Source: Peromyscus leucopus
Taxonomy: Eukaryota > Chordata > Mammalia > Rodentia > Cricetidae
Assembly (NCBI RefSeq): GCF_004664715.2
Contig: NC_051075.1
Location: 31,888,504 to 31,952,503 of the forward strand
DNA length: 64,000 nucleotides
Reading direction: 5' to 3'
The notes beneath the pieces were generated by a model that had not been told where the DNA came from, did no database searches, and saw only the letters and a list, made by a program, of their open reading frames with translations. The position numbers and the translations under genes were made by a program. Within the stretch, counting starts at the first letter, position 1; each line of letters starts with the position of its first letter. This document shows, one piece after another, positions 1 to 10,900 of this stretch.

Positions 1-186
<186 letters not shown>

Positions 187-422
187 TAATTGGAGAAAAG
201 AAGGAAGAAAGAAAAAAGAAAACTGAGTTCAACTCCCATACTTCTCCTGGAGAGGGCGCTATCACCTCCAGTCACTTCTGTCCTCAGCTCTCCCCTAGTA
301 CAGTGTAAGTGCCCTCTGCTCTTAGATCGTCACATGCATCCCTTTGCTTTTCCTTGTCAACCATAGACAAAGCCAGAGGCTTTAGGTATCTGTCACAATT
401 TATTTGCATTTTGCAATTTGCT

Positions 423-690
423 TTTTTCCCCTTTTTTATTTTATTTTACAATACCATTCAGTTCTACATATCAGCCACGGATTCCTTTGTTCTCCCCCCT
501 CCTGTCCCCCTCCCCTTCCCCCAGCCCACCCCCCATTCCCACCTCCTCCAGGGCAAAGCCTCCCCCGAGGACTGAGATCATCCTGGTAGACTCAGTCCAG
601 GCAGGTCCAGTCCCCTCTTCCCAGATTGAGCCAAGCGTCCCTGCATAAGCCCCAGGTTTCAAACAGCCAACTCATGCACCGAGCACAGGA
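423..690 (-). mobile_element. 5'-truncated L1, 3' UTR end only, with 9-bp TSD
   Basis: On the minus strand this is the terminal L1 3' UTR: a G-rich tract (seen here as a C-rich run around 500-540) followed by an A/T-rich tail, seen on the plus strand as the T-rich run at 423-450. It closely resembles the 3' end of the inverted L1 at 17600-18430, so both probably belong to the same subfamily. The 9-mer caatttgct occurs at 414-422 and 691-699 and is taken as the target-site duplication. No coding sequence is retained. Confidence 0.85.
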
Positions 691-699
691 CAATTTGCT

Positions 700-3600
700 A
701 AGGTGTGCAGTTAATTCAGTTTAAATTTTTCATAAATCTTTAGTTTCACTAATTTTTTTAATATAAGATTTTTAAATTCCAAAACATAGTTTTCACTTAT
801 ACTACATGTCCCCCACCTCTTTTGGTGCATTTTATTATTTTTAGAGACCTTGAACATAGAATCAAAACATAGTGACTGAATGTATTGTTTCCCATTGAGT
901 ATGGCATTAAAGGAAAATATTCTGCATTATCAAAAAAGCCTGGAAGCCAATGGCACATCCCCTGTAACAATAAGACCCAAAACCCAGCCTAGTCATTGTT
1001 TCACTCACTGACCCAAACCATCCTTTATCTCGTGCAGAAAAAGTACACTGTTGGACTTAGGAGCGCTAAGTATCCGTGCATAACGAACATGATCAGCATG
1101 GAGAAAGATGTGGTGACAGGTCCCAGATGTCAGTAGGCCCCCAGACCTTAGTACCACTGACTCCATGAGACAAGTACCATTCAGGCTTTGGAACAGTTCT
1201 ACTATGTGGCTGGGAAAGTCCTAACTGTACTAAACTTGCTTCTTGGCTTCTGTATTTCCACTTCTTGCTAACTGTTCTTGCTAAACGAAGGATGTCAAAC
1301 CAGTATGCTGTTTTTGTGCTTAAAATATCAAGAGCAGTGCTTCTTGAGGCTATAGGATTTGGGTAAGTACCTGTGTAGCCCACCAATAAGCGAATAAAGA
1401 CTTTCTATTCAGCCTTGATTGGCCGTGTGCATTCCCTGGTGGAGTTACCTCACAACAATGTAGAGTGTTAAACTGGAATTTACACCACAGGACTTGTTAT
1501 TTTTAAGTTGATCATGGTAGCACAAAATTGCTAAGCCCTTTACAACCCATGTTACATGTTATTAAGTTACAATTCATATTTTAGTTAGTCATTATCATTT
1601 CAACCAGATAAAGCTATTTCCAATCATTCTGAAAGGTAAATGTTTAGAAGTAATGAGTAATTTTGAGATACTTTAAGTATAATTACCTTCAGTGAAGATA
1701 AGTACAGTGAGAATATGGGGGAGATGAATTTTCTTTAATACACTCCCAAAAGTTTGAGGAAGAATATATTGTCATAAAGAGCAAGAAAACTGGTGTTGCC
1801 TTAGGGAAAACCAATAAAGAATAACAAAATTTTCCAGCCTCTGCTATAAGGAAACAAATTGCTTCTCATCATGTTTGCCGATAGGTTTCAGAAAAGAATT
1901 TTCACTAGCTGCATATTAATAGCAGGGAATGTGTTGATATTTTTCATTTACAATTAAGAAACTTGACTGAAATTGGGACTTCCAACTCTAATAGCTATCC
2001 TAACTGAGAATAGTGATCCTCCAAGGTAGTGCTGGTTTTGTACCAAATAGCAGCGTTAAGCCTCTGGTTGCTTCTAAGTTCCTGTTGATGCCTATAAGCT
2101 CCTCGAGATGAGATGTGGTATTAACCTCAGGATGGAGGGATAGTAATGGGAGAAGAGAGATGGAAGAAAGGTTTAAAGGCAATTGCACAACTTTGACATT
2201 TCCAAACCAAAAAGTCTTGACTCCATGGAATTTTGGAAATTTTCAAATTACAAGTGAAATCAATTCTTGTCTTAGTGTCAAAGTAATATTCAGTGGTAAT
2301 ATTAAGACCAATGAAGGATTGATTTGGTATAAGCCTTCACTACTCATCTGAGAAGGTGGTAATTATCAATAATTTTATCCCAAACCCTTCAGTGTCTCTA
2401 TTTAGGATATTATTAGGAGACACAGATGCAGAGAGGATCTACATGAGCATATGCTTACATTTGTTACACATGCATACACAGTGCATTCATAAAGACAGAA
2501 CCATGTCACTTGACCCTTTCTAAAAACCCACAGCATTTCCAGTCAAATATTCCTAATGAACTGGCCTATTGAAAAGTAGGTAACAGCTAGGAATTCTTCC
2601 TGTAACTTTAAGTTACAGCCCAGAAGCCTTACACTTTTTTCTACACGTTTTTATGAAGGTGGTTCTTCAATAAACTGGGCTATTTTTGTGTTTATGTATA
2701 TGTATATGTACATATAAACTATGCAAATCATATGCATCTATATAGGAAGGATATATCTTTATGTATATTACCTGTAAATGCCAAAATACCTTCTAGGCTT
2801 GACTTTTAATCTGGCATTTTTCAAAAATTCAGCTGACATGAAACATTCCTTAGGTGAGAGAAAAAATGGAAAATGCAATACAATAAGCTTCATTGTCTAC
2901 TTCTTCAAGATAATAGCTCCATTCTTTTCCAAACTGAATATAACCTAATATTGTTCCCTTTTCTAGACAATGAAAGCCTTGGTGACTCATTCATTTGAGG
3001 AAAAACTGCTACAGATGGCTGACTCTATTACAGGAGTCTGCACAACACAAATAGAAATGGCCCCTGACTTCAGGGAGTGTGTGCTCACATGTGGCAAAAA
3101 TAATGTAAACCATAAAGGTATACAATACTAACCAGAGTGGGTTGAGATCTTGTTCCAGTTTGAGTAGTTAGTAAAACTAACCACTTGGTTGAATCCTGAG
3201 CCATGAGACTACCTAAGACAACAAGACAGGACCATAAATAGCAAAGTTTCTGTACCAAGATGCTTGATTTATAAGCCCCGTTCTGAAATCTCCTGAAACT
3301 TTGGTGGGATTACTTGTGTTCTTTGTACTGTAGTTTCCTACTCTTTAAAGTGAGAGTAATCTTGCAAATCCAATGAGCTTGTTTACAGAATTAAGTAAGT
3401 TAATTTACATCAAGATCATGGAAAGTGGGGGTATAACAACTGCAAGGTCCCTGAGTCAGGGTAGAGAGAAATGTGACTTTGGGGAAGGGTAACACACTAT
3501 GTCTGAATATTTGAGTTCAGATCTAAACCCCTATGACACAAATGCCTGAAAGAATTGAAGCCACAGAGCTCACTACTCAAATCCATCATCAAGGAAATAC

Positions 3601-3774
3601 ACACTTCCTAGCATCAAGAAATGTGGGTATCTGCAGCTTTTAGCTGTCAGTGTATTCAGATACAGCTAGACTTCTAGCTAATAGTAGGCTTTCCTTGGGG
3701 TTAGACTTAGCTGGTGACTCTGTCCACCTAAGCAGAAGTCCTCATGGGCAGCTATTGTGCTGCCTTAAACTGTT

Positions 3775-3776
<2 letters not shown>
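700..3776. other. AT-rich unique or unrecognised DNA
   Basis: I see no recognisable exon, SINE, LTR or L1 in this stretch. Open frames are short and scattered over both strands without recognisable protein motifs. There is a short TATG/TATA-rich patch near 2690-2760. Confidence 0.5.
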
Positions 3777-3872
<96 letters not shown>

Positions 3873-3873
3873 A
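3777..3873 (+). repeat. (TC)n(AC)n compound microsatellite
   Basis: About 72 bp of TC/CT dinucleotides switch to about 25 bp of AC. Both blocks are essentially uninterrupted, so length polymorphism is expected. Confidence 0.98.
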
Positions 3874-4335
3874 TATCCCTAACCCCATACCCACAAATGT
3901 CCAACAGATACAAAGACCATGGTAATTGGTTTATATTTCAATCTAAATGCAATGGAAATCTGTAGATGGTGAAATCTTTTGTGCATAAAATCAATTTCAG
4001 AATGGAAGAAATACAAACAGGAAGACTGCTTAGGGGTTCATTGAGGAGGTCCAAGAAAATAGTAACAGAAGCCAAGGTTTTGGCAAAGGAAATGAAGAAA
4101 ACAGTCATACATATTTTGCAGCTAAAACGCCACAGGATTCTGATGGGTCTAAAAGTGAATATCAAGGAAAGGCTCCAATGTCGGCTTTTTTCTTTTTAAA
4201 TAAACTTGGTGAATTGTGAAGCAAAACAATGCCGCTTTTTGAAGTCGTAGGAAACTGGGCTCTATTTAGACAGGTAAATTTGGAATGCCTGTTAGACAAT
4301 TAGAGTCAAGATATACAAAAAGATTAGAGGGGGAG

Positions 4336-4820
4336 TGTAGCATGAATTATTAGAAGGTCTTATTAACAAAAACAAACCCAGAGCCAGGTACTGGGGTCAA
4401 CGCTGGAAGATCAAAGAAGCAGAACAAGCCACAGCCACCTCACCTTGCCAATTCCTCAGCTGATCCTGTTTTCTCAGACTGGAAGCCTCTGAGCCCTTAT
4501 CCAAATGGATCTCAGATGAACTATTGCTCAAAAGCCTAAAAGCTTAATCAGCACTAGTTCCTGGTCCTGATGCCTTAAATACCTTTCTGCATTCTGCTAT
4601 CACTTCCTGGGATTAAAGGCTCTTGTTACCATGCATGACTGTTTTCAGTGTGGCCTTGAACTCACAGAGATCCAGACAGATCTCTGCCTTTGGAATGCTA
4701 GGATTAAAGGCTTGTGTGCCACCATTTTCTGGCCTCTATATCTAGTGGCTGTTCTGTTCTCTGACCCCAGATAAGTTTATTAGGGTGCACAATATTTTGG
4801 GGGAACACAATATCACCACA
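4336..4820 (-). mobile_element. Solo LTR, ERV2/ERVK-like, 6-bp TSD
   Basis: This 485-bp segment starts TG and ends CA. It is bracketed by a perfect 6-bp duplication, ggggag, at 4330-4335 and 4821-4826. In sense orientation (minus strand) it begins TGTGGTGATA, a terminus shared with the LTRs at 16973, 34874 and 50564, and with 47568 on the plus strand. Inside are two antisense stretches resembling the 5' half of B1 (around 4605-4650 and 4655-4735, including gggattaaaggc and aactcacagagat). No internal retroviral sequence flanks it, so it is a recombined solo LTR. A 6-bp duplication is typical of betaretrovirus-like ERVs. Family name not assigned. Confidence 0.85.
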
Positions 4821-4869
4821 GGGGAGGACATTTTAAATTCACTATTAGGTGATAAGTGGGTAGCTAAGA

Positions 4870-5046
4870 AGTGAAGATCGCTTGAGGGGAGCAGATTTTA
4901 GCTCCCAGCACCCAAGTCTAGAGACTCAAAACCACATATAACTTCAGGCCTAGGAGATCTAAAACCTTCTGACCTCCAAAGATGGCCACCATCATACACA
5001 CATACCCACACATGTACACCTAAATAAGAACTAAGATTTAAAACAA
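4870..5046 (+). mobile_element. B2/B3-type SINE, degenerate
   Basis: The order 'agctcccagcacccaa', then 'tctgacctccaaagatggc', then repeated cacacata/catgtacac, then an A-rich end matches the body and tail of a rodent tRNA-derived B2/B3 SINE in sense orientation. The tRNA-like head is weak. Confidence 0.6.
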
Positions 5047-7343
5047 TTACATGGGAAAGAACAAACTGTATTCTTTTACAAACCACTACATAATGTCAGA
5101 GAGTTTCAGAAGCAAAGAACAGAAAATTAACTTTACTTTTATTATGCAAAAAAACCTTCAAATTAAATTTTAAGAATAAGGCAAACTTAATGTTTAATTT
5201 ATTTATATGATATGTATTGAGCATATATAAATTTTCCATGCTGTACTAAATAAATGTAAAATATACTTGCCTGAAATAATAACTTTTATTTACTGGCAAG
5301 ATATGCATTGACAATCCAACAACTGATTGATTTTCGTTGTAATTAAAATACTTCTAGGGAGGATTTTAAATATTTCTTCATCTTGGGGTGTGGAGCATGG
5401 AGAGTCTTTCTTTGTAATTGTAGCTGGGATATGAAGAGCAAATCATGGCAAATGGTAATGCTGAATAGGTGGAGCTCCCAAAGAACAGTCTTAAAGGACA
5501 AATGCATTTCTTCCTGTTAGTTTCTGAAGAGATGAAGGGTAAGAAAGAAGGTTCTATGCTAAACCCACACCCTTACAAACTTAAAAGAATCTGAACACCA
5601 GAGCAGAAGGAAAAGCTGCAACTCTTGCCTTTAGAATAAGTGAATTACCTAGGGAGGCTGCAGTAAGTGTACCCAAAACTGAGAGATTTACACAAGAGAT
5701 GCTCAGTGTTTCATAGTCCTATAGACCAGGGTGTGAGATCAAATCATCAGTGAGTTCTAATTCTGTGTGAGAGCCTGAGAGATGGTCTGTGCTTTGTATG
5801 CTTCTCTGGCAGTGCCTGGCTGGGGTTTGCCAGCAGTTTTGGTAATTCCTAGCTTTCTGCTGCCTCATTGATCTTCCTCTTCAGCTTCTTTTATCTACCT
5901 CGAATGCACCTGTGTTTCCTAAGGTTCCCTCTGTGGACACCCCCATCCCAATTCTGACAAAAAGGAATGTTCTATCCATATCACAATGAGTATTTTTGTC
6001 AGGGACCCAAGTCTAGAGATCACAAAAAAGTATTTATTTTAGACTCTTCGGATTTCTGAATCAATCTTCTACACAAGGCCATTTTGAGCAGTCAGGTGGA
6101 TAGCTAGTGAATTTAATCCCGAGTTTTTCTATCCAGGGTATTTTCATTCCTCTTCTGTGTCAACGGGGATCACAAAAGTCAAAACTCAATGAGCACACTG
6201 AACATCTGCAGGGTCTCTGCAGAGAATGCATGTACTCATCTGAACAGAGGCACACCTGCCCCCTCCTAAGCACACAGCAGCAACTGTCACAATGTAGCAA
6301 TAGGAGCTCTGCATTGCCAGATATTAAAAAAGGGAATGGAAATGGAAGGATTTTTTAATGTAAATTTGTTGGCACAGAAATCAACTGTTTTAAAAACATT
6401 GCAGAGGCCAAAACCGGGAAGGCCAAACAAAGCATGCCGGCAGCCAGCTCCAAGCCACAGGCTGCCAGACTGCAACCTCTGTTCTACATGATGTGCCCAG
6501 ATTTCTGGCCAATTCATGTCTTTAAGCATGAGCCAACTCTGAATTGGGGTTTTTATTATTCAACCCAGAAATGATTAGCATCACAACTCTAGCTCCAGCT
6601 AATCCATTAAATTCAGAATCTCAAAATGGTATAGCCATATTAATAAATGAAACATAATCACTATTTGTTACCTCTACCTTATATGCTTTTTACATCCATA
6701 CCCTTAAGGTTTCTGTTGTTGTTGTTGGTGGTGGTGGTGGTTGATTTTGATTGTTGTTGCTGTTAATCAAATTGGTGGCAAACTTATAAAATCTGTGTGT
6801 AATCTTTTTTTCCTTCTCTGATTTTGCTCTTCAATCCCTTGGCCATGTGGACTATGGATCATGATTACTACCAAGCAAAATACAAGCATCAGTCAGCATG
6901 TCACTGGAGAGTTTCAAGCTCCTTCCTCTGGCTTTAGACATTCCTAGATGTTCAATTCTACTGGTCTTTACCAGCTACGCATTCTGGTTCAAGCTTCCAC
7001 ACAGATTAATTTAATGATGTTATCAATTCAATTGATGTCATACAAAAGTGTTAAGTATCAGCAACCAACTACTCACTTCAGTGTCTTTGTTTTAAAAAGT
7101 ATTTATTCAGCACAGCCAAACTGTCCTGGGTTTCATCCCTTAAGTGTGAGCCTTCCATACTTGTCATCTTACTCCACACTTGTCGTCTTCTTACTGTAAG
7201 TCAGTCAGTATGAGAAGCACCGGCCATACCAGCAGCTCTAGAATTCATACTCTTTATAAATCTATTCTACATGTAAAAGCTTATTCTATAGCAATAGCTT
7301 CCTGAGTCACGGGGCTTCCCCTTCATGATTCTGGTTACTTTCT

Positions 7344-7415
<72 letters not shown>

Positions 7416-8023
7416 TTTCTTTTTCTTTTTTTTTGGGGGGGGCTAATTGTTACTTTACTCTCTAACAAATTAATGGGAATCTCATTGTCTCACAATAATC
7501 AATCCAGTTTTCAAGGAGAGATTGGATCACAGCTAGCTGCTTCACCCTCTGCAATATTTTGGTCTTACTTAGGCTTCCTTGGATGCAAGAAACAGCATCT
7601 AAATTCCTTTAATGCTCATGATGATGCAATGAATCTAGTTTGGCATTAGTTCTGAATGTTCAACACATGTGACCCTGTAATATAATTTGTTTATAACCCC
7701 CCATCTGTCCTGTCCAGTTGACAATTAACACTAACTACAAAAACTAAAATGTTTCCACTCCCCATCCTTGCAAGCATATTTATATAAGGTATTCTTTAAA
7801 TATCTCAACACAAAGTCCTTATTAACCACAGTAGCAAATTAATTGATAGACAATTGCACTGGCTTTTCAGCTATCTCCTTCTGCTTCTGAAGACTGAATT
7901 CCAAAAGAAGACATAGCATATCAGTTCTCATCATTTGAAAACCCAAGGGAAGACTCTTCATAAGGTGAAGGCTGCAGGATAGGGATGATTTCTCTTCCCT
8001 GTGAAAAGAAATGAAAACAATTC
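5047..8023. other. Mostly unrecognised DNA with simple repeats
   Basis: No gene or clear mobile element is seen. A short GTT/GGT triplet tract lies at 6714-6741. Around 7695-7745 a fragment containing 'agttgacaattaacact' resembles the tail of an old dispersed rodent repeat. The TTTC array at 7344 is listed separately. Confidence 0.45.
7344..7442 (+). repeat. (TTCT)n microsatellite, poly-T, then G8
   Basis: About 70 bp of TTCT tetranucleotides are followed by a T-rich run and eight consecutive G. Pure homopurine/homopyrimidine strand asymmetry continues for roughly 100 bp, a composition able to form triplex DNA. Confidence 0.95.
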
Positions 8024-8390
8024 TGTTGTGGAATAATCTTTTTGTACACTGTGAAGATGTGTGTTACTGTTATTGGTTTAATAAAAAGCTGAAAAAAAAA
8101 GCTGAACAGCCAATAGCTAGGCAGGAATTCCAGGCACAGAGGACACTGGGAAGAAGGGCAGAGTCACCAGGAGTAGCCAGCAAGACTCAGAGGAAGCATG
8201 ACATGTAGGAACTGAGGTTACAAGCCTTGAGCCACGTGGAAGCAGGTAAATTAATAGAAATGGGTTAATTTAAGTTATAAGAGCTAGTTAGAAACAACCC
8301 AAAGCTATTGCCCAAGTTTACATAATTAATAATAAGTCTCTGTGTGGTTATTTGGGAGTTGGCTGGCAGAACAGAGGAAAACTCACTACA
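8024..8390 (+). mobile_element. Solo LTR, mys/MYSERV-like, imperfect 6-bp TSD
   Basis: This 367-bp TG...CA segment starts tgttgtggaataatc. It carries 'ggtttaataaa' near 8070 and a CCAAT-box context 'agccaatagctaggcag' near 8106, and ends after 'gtctctgtgtggttatttggg'. It is flanked by caattc (8018-8023) and catttc (8391-8396), a 5/6-match duplication consistent with age. The same 5' terminus and CCAAT module recur in the LTRs at 21933 (plus) and 23579-24132 (minus). It resembles the cricetid mys-type LTRs; that name is tentative. No internal ERV sequence adjoins. Confidence 0.75.
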
Positions 8391-8396
8391 CATTTC

Positions 8397-9175
8397 CATG
8401 TGACACTTACTGCATTCTGTAGCTTAAACCTAAACGCCATTAATACATTACAGTCTGGCTTTTAGCAATGGGAAGACAATCTTAGACCATCAAAGACAGA
8501 GAAAACAAAACAAAGCAAAGCAAAAACCCTTCTCAATCTCAAGAGCTTATCTCTTGCTGTCAAAAACCAGGTCTCCTGACCTTTGGTACTTCTGTGGGAT
8601 TTAAAAACTATCCATTGAACACTGAAGAGGAACATGCACTGCTTTACCTTCAGCTATTTGCCCTCTCCCTAAAGTAATAGTTTGCTGCCATTCCTATAGA
8701 CAGAACACCATGAACTAAAAAAGAAAAGACTTGTAGATTTTTTTAACATGTCAAAATAGTATACTGTCATACTTTTTCCTATTACAGTCAACTACAGGAG
8801 GAAATTTATAATAGGAGTCAGCTGGATGCAAAGAGAAGAAATATGCAGCAGGAATTCAGAGCTGTCTTTACAAAATCCCGAGACAAGAAAGAACAGTAGC
8901 TTACAAGATATTGTGTGAATACACCCAACATGATTAACTTGGGTTGTTTGCTTGCTTCAATGATCCCTTTAACTATTCTAAGTGCTGTGCACACTGTGGT
9001 TTTAGAAGTAGTAAACAAACTTATCTCTGCTTATGGAGATGACTTATTTTTGCTTACTAAATGCCTTCACCCAGTAAGGTTGTATTGTTGTACAACCTCA
9101 CTGGCATTCAAATGTAGTATGGCCATTTCTGTGCATTGGGGGAAAACCAAACTATACTATTGGAGAAATTATTTT
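8397..9175. other. Unrecognised DNA
   Basis: No supported element or gene. The overlapping opposite-strand open frames at 8818-9190 show no family motif I recognise. Confidence 0.4.
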
Positions 9176-9477
9176 GGCCACTCCACGTAGTTAAAAGGAT
9201 ATTTATTTAATGGCGAAACTCACAAATTAAGTAATGGGTAGGTCGCAGGGTCTGGGGAAGGTGTAATGCAGTCCAACGGTGTTCTCCGGAGCTCTACACA
9301 GTCAATCTGCACTGGTCAGCGTCCCGGCACGAGAGAGCGCCCAGAGCGAGCGCTGGCCCATCCAGCTCTCCGGTCCCCAGGCGCCTCCCCTCGCCCCGCC
9401 TCGTAGGCGTGACAGTTGCCAGAGTCTCAATGGGGGTTGGAACTTCCAGAACCAAGTTGGAATGGCTACCCACTACA
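9176..9477 (-). mobile_element. ERV 3' LTR, GC/CpG-rich, antisense
   Basis: On the minus strand this begins TGTAGTGGGTAGCC directly after a purine tract (aaaaagggggaga), the arrangement at the junction of retroviral internal DNA and 3' LTR. The middle (9290-9420) is strikingly GC- and CpG-rich for this window, as in many IAP/ERV2-type LTRs. AATAAA lies near the minus-strand end, in 'ccattaaataaatatcc'. The outer boundary is set by 'tggcca' and is approximate. No matching 5' LTR was seen to the right, so a target duplication cannot be tested. Confidence 0.75.
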
Positions 9478-9490
9478 TCTCCCCCTTTTT
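9478..9490 (-). promoter_or_regulatory. Retroviral polypurine tract
   Basis: The minus strand reads aaaaagggggaga immediately 5' of the LTR's TG. In retroviruses this is the plus-strand DNA priming site. It fixes both the orientation and the identity of 9176-9477 as a 3' LTR. Confidence 0.75.
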
Positions 9491-10900
9491 GTCTAAATAA
9501 GAAGGTTCTAAACTAATACAAGACTATATACAAAGGAATGGTTATCAAATATTGTCCAGAAATAATGAGAGATAATGACCTAGATAAGATGTAACTACAA
9601 CCAATGCAAACAATATCAAGCAAGAAACACATACTAAAATCCAGAGAAGTATAGAGCATAGGTAAACAGAATATTATAAAGATCATTCAAAGGTGTCCTA
9701 TCCTAAAGAACCTGAACCTAATACTTAATAAGTTCTATCTAAGATATTATATATACTAAGTTGTAACTATAACTGGTAGTCTTCAATCCCATCAAAGACC
9801 TGAGAAGGAATATAACGGTACCTGAGAAATGGAAGACGGATGCAAGCAACTTTCGGGAATCTTGCAAGAGTAGACCAAGACAGCTGGCAGCCTGGACAGT
9901 GACTTCAGAAGCTGAACTTTAGAAAACAAAGCTTTGGATTACAGTGATCAGTGAATGAATACATGGCACACAACATCCTCTCTACTTATGATCCAGACAG
10001 TCAAAAATCTGTGTGTACCAAAAGTAAATTAAATGGTGTTAGCCTACTAAGATTTGAGGACTTTCTCTAATATATGAGGCTTATATTTTAATAGGGTAAG
10101 CAACACAAGATACAGGAAATAGTTTAAGAGCTATCTAGGAATATAAGTAGAGCCAGAGGACCATCAAAAGGGAAAGCCTCAGTTACAAGTACACTGCTGT
10201 TTGAGAGACATAAAGGACCAATATAGTTAAGAAGAAATTTTAAACAATGGAATTGGAAACAATACGGTATTAAAGAAAACATAAGTTCCTGTAGACCACA
10301 GTGACAACTTAGTCTTGAATTCAGAATTGAATGAAAACTTTTGGAATGTTTTGAGGTTTTCCTTGTCTCTCATCACATTTCTGTGGCTTCTTCTGTATCA
10401 GTAGTGAATAGGTTGAATATCCAGATAATGAGACCAATTAAAAGATTTCAGATAATAAACAGTTGTGACCTCATCATGATAGACTAACTCTAGAGATGAT
10501 ATGAATGTCTATCCTGGATATATTCTCAAATCAAAACCCCAAATATGATGTGTAAAAGGGAAGGAGGAATAGAAGATGATTCTAAAAGTTTGTCCAGAGA
10601 CTGGCCATTTGTGGAAATAAAAAGCATTGTGAGATGGAGAGTCTGAGTTGATAATTTATAAGAAAAGCTGTTTGGGGCAAGTTAGCTTCATGGTAGTTGT
10701 CTTTGTGATCTAAACTTAGGGAAGAGATCTGGGCTAATGGCGTTCATTTAGAAATTTATCTGACAAAATAACAGATTTTGTCAGCTTAGAGAACTCTAAG
10801 CAATAATCCCTGAGCAATTCAATGCTAGAGGTCAGGGATATGAGGAATCAGCATGGGAGAGTAGAAAGTAAAAACACAGGGTTAATGGAAAGACAGACAA
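9491..10900 (-). mobile_element. Probable internal ERV DNA, non-coding remnant
   Basis: Position requires that sequence upstream of the polypurine tract derives from the ERV interior. I cannot see gag, pol or env reading frames or motifs, so this is either a non-coding ETn-like element or heavily decayed. The right boundary is unknown and 10900 is a placeholder. Phrases such as 'gacaaaataacagattttgtcag' around 10760-10785 form a short inverted repeat. Confidence 0.4.

Noticed and set aside
9279..9500. CpG-rich region with an open frame as a host promoter/first exon
   Set aside because: The segment has LTR structure with an adjoining polypurine tract on the minus strand.
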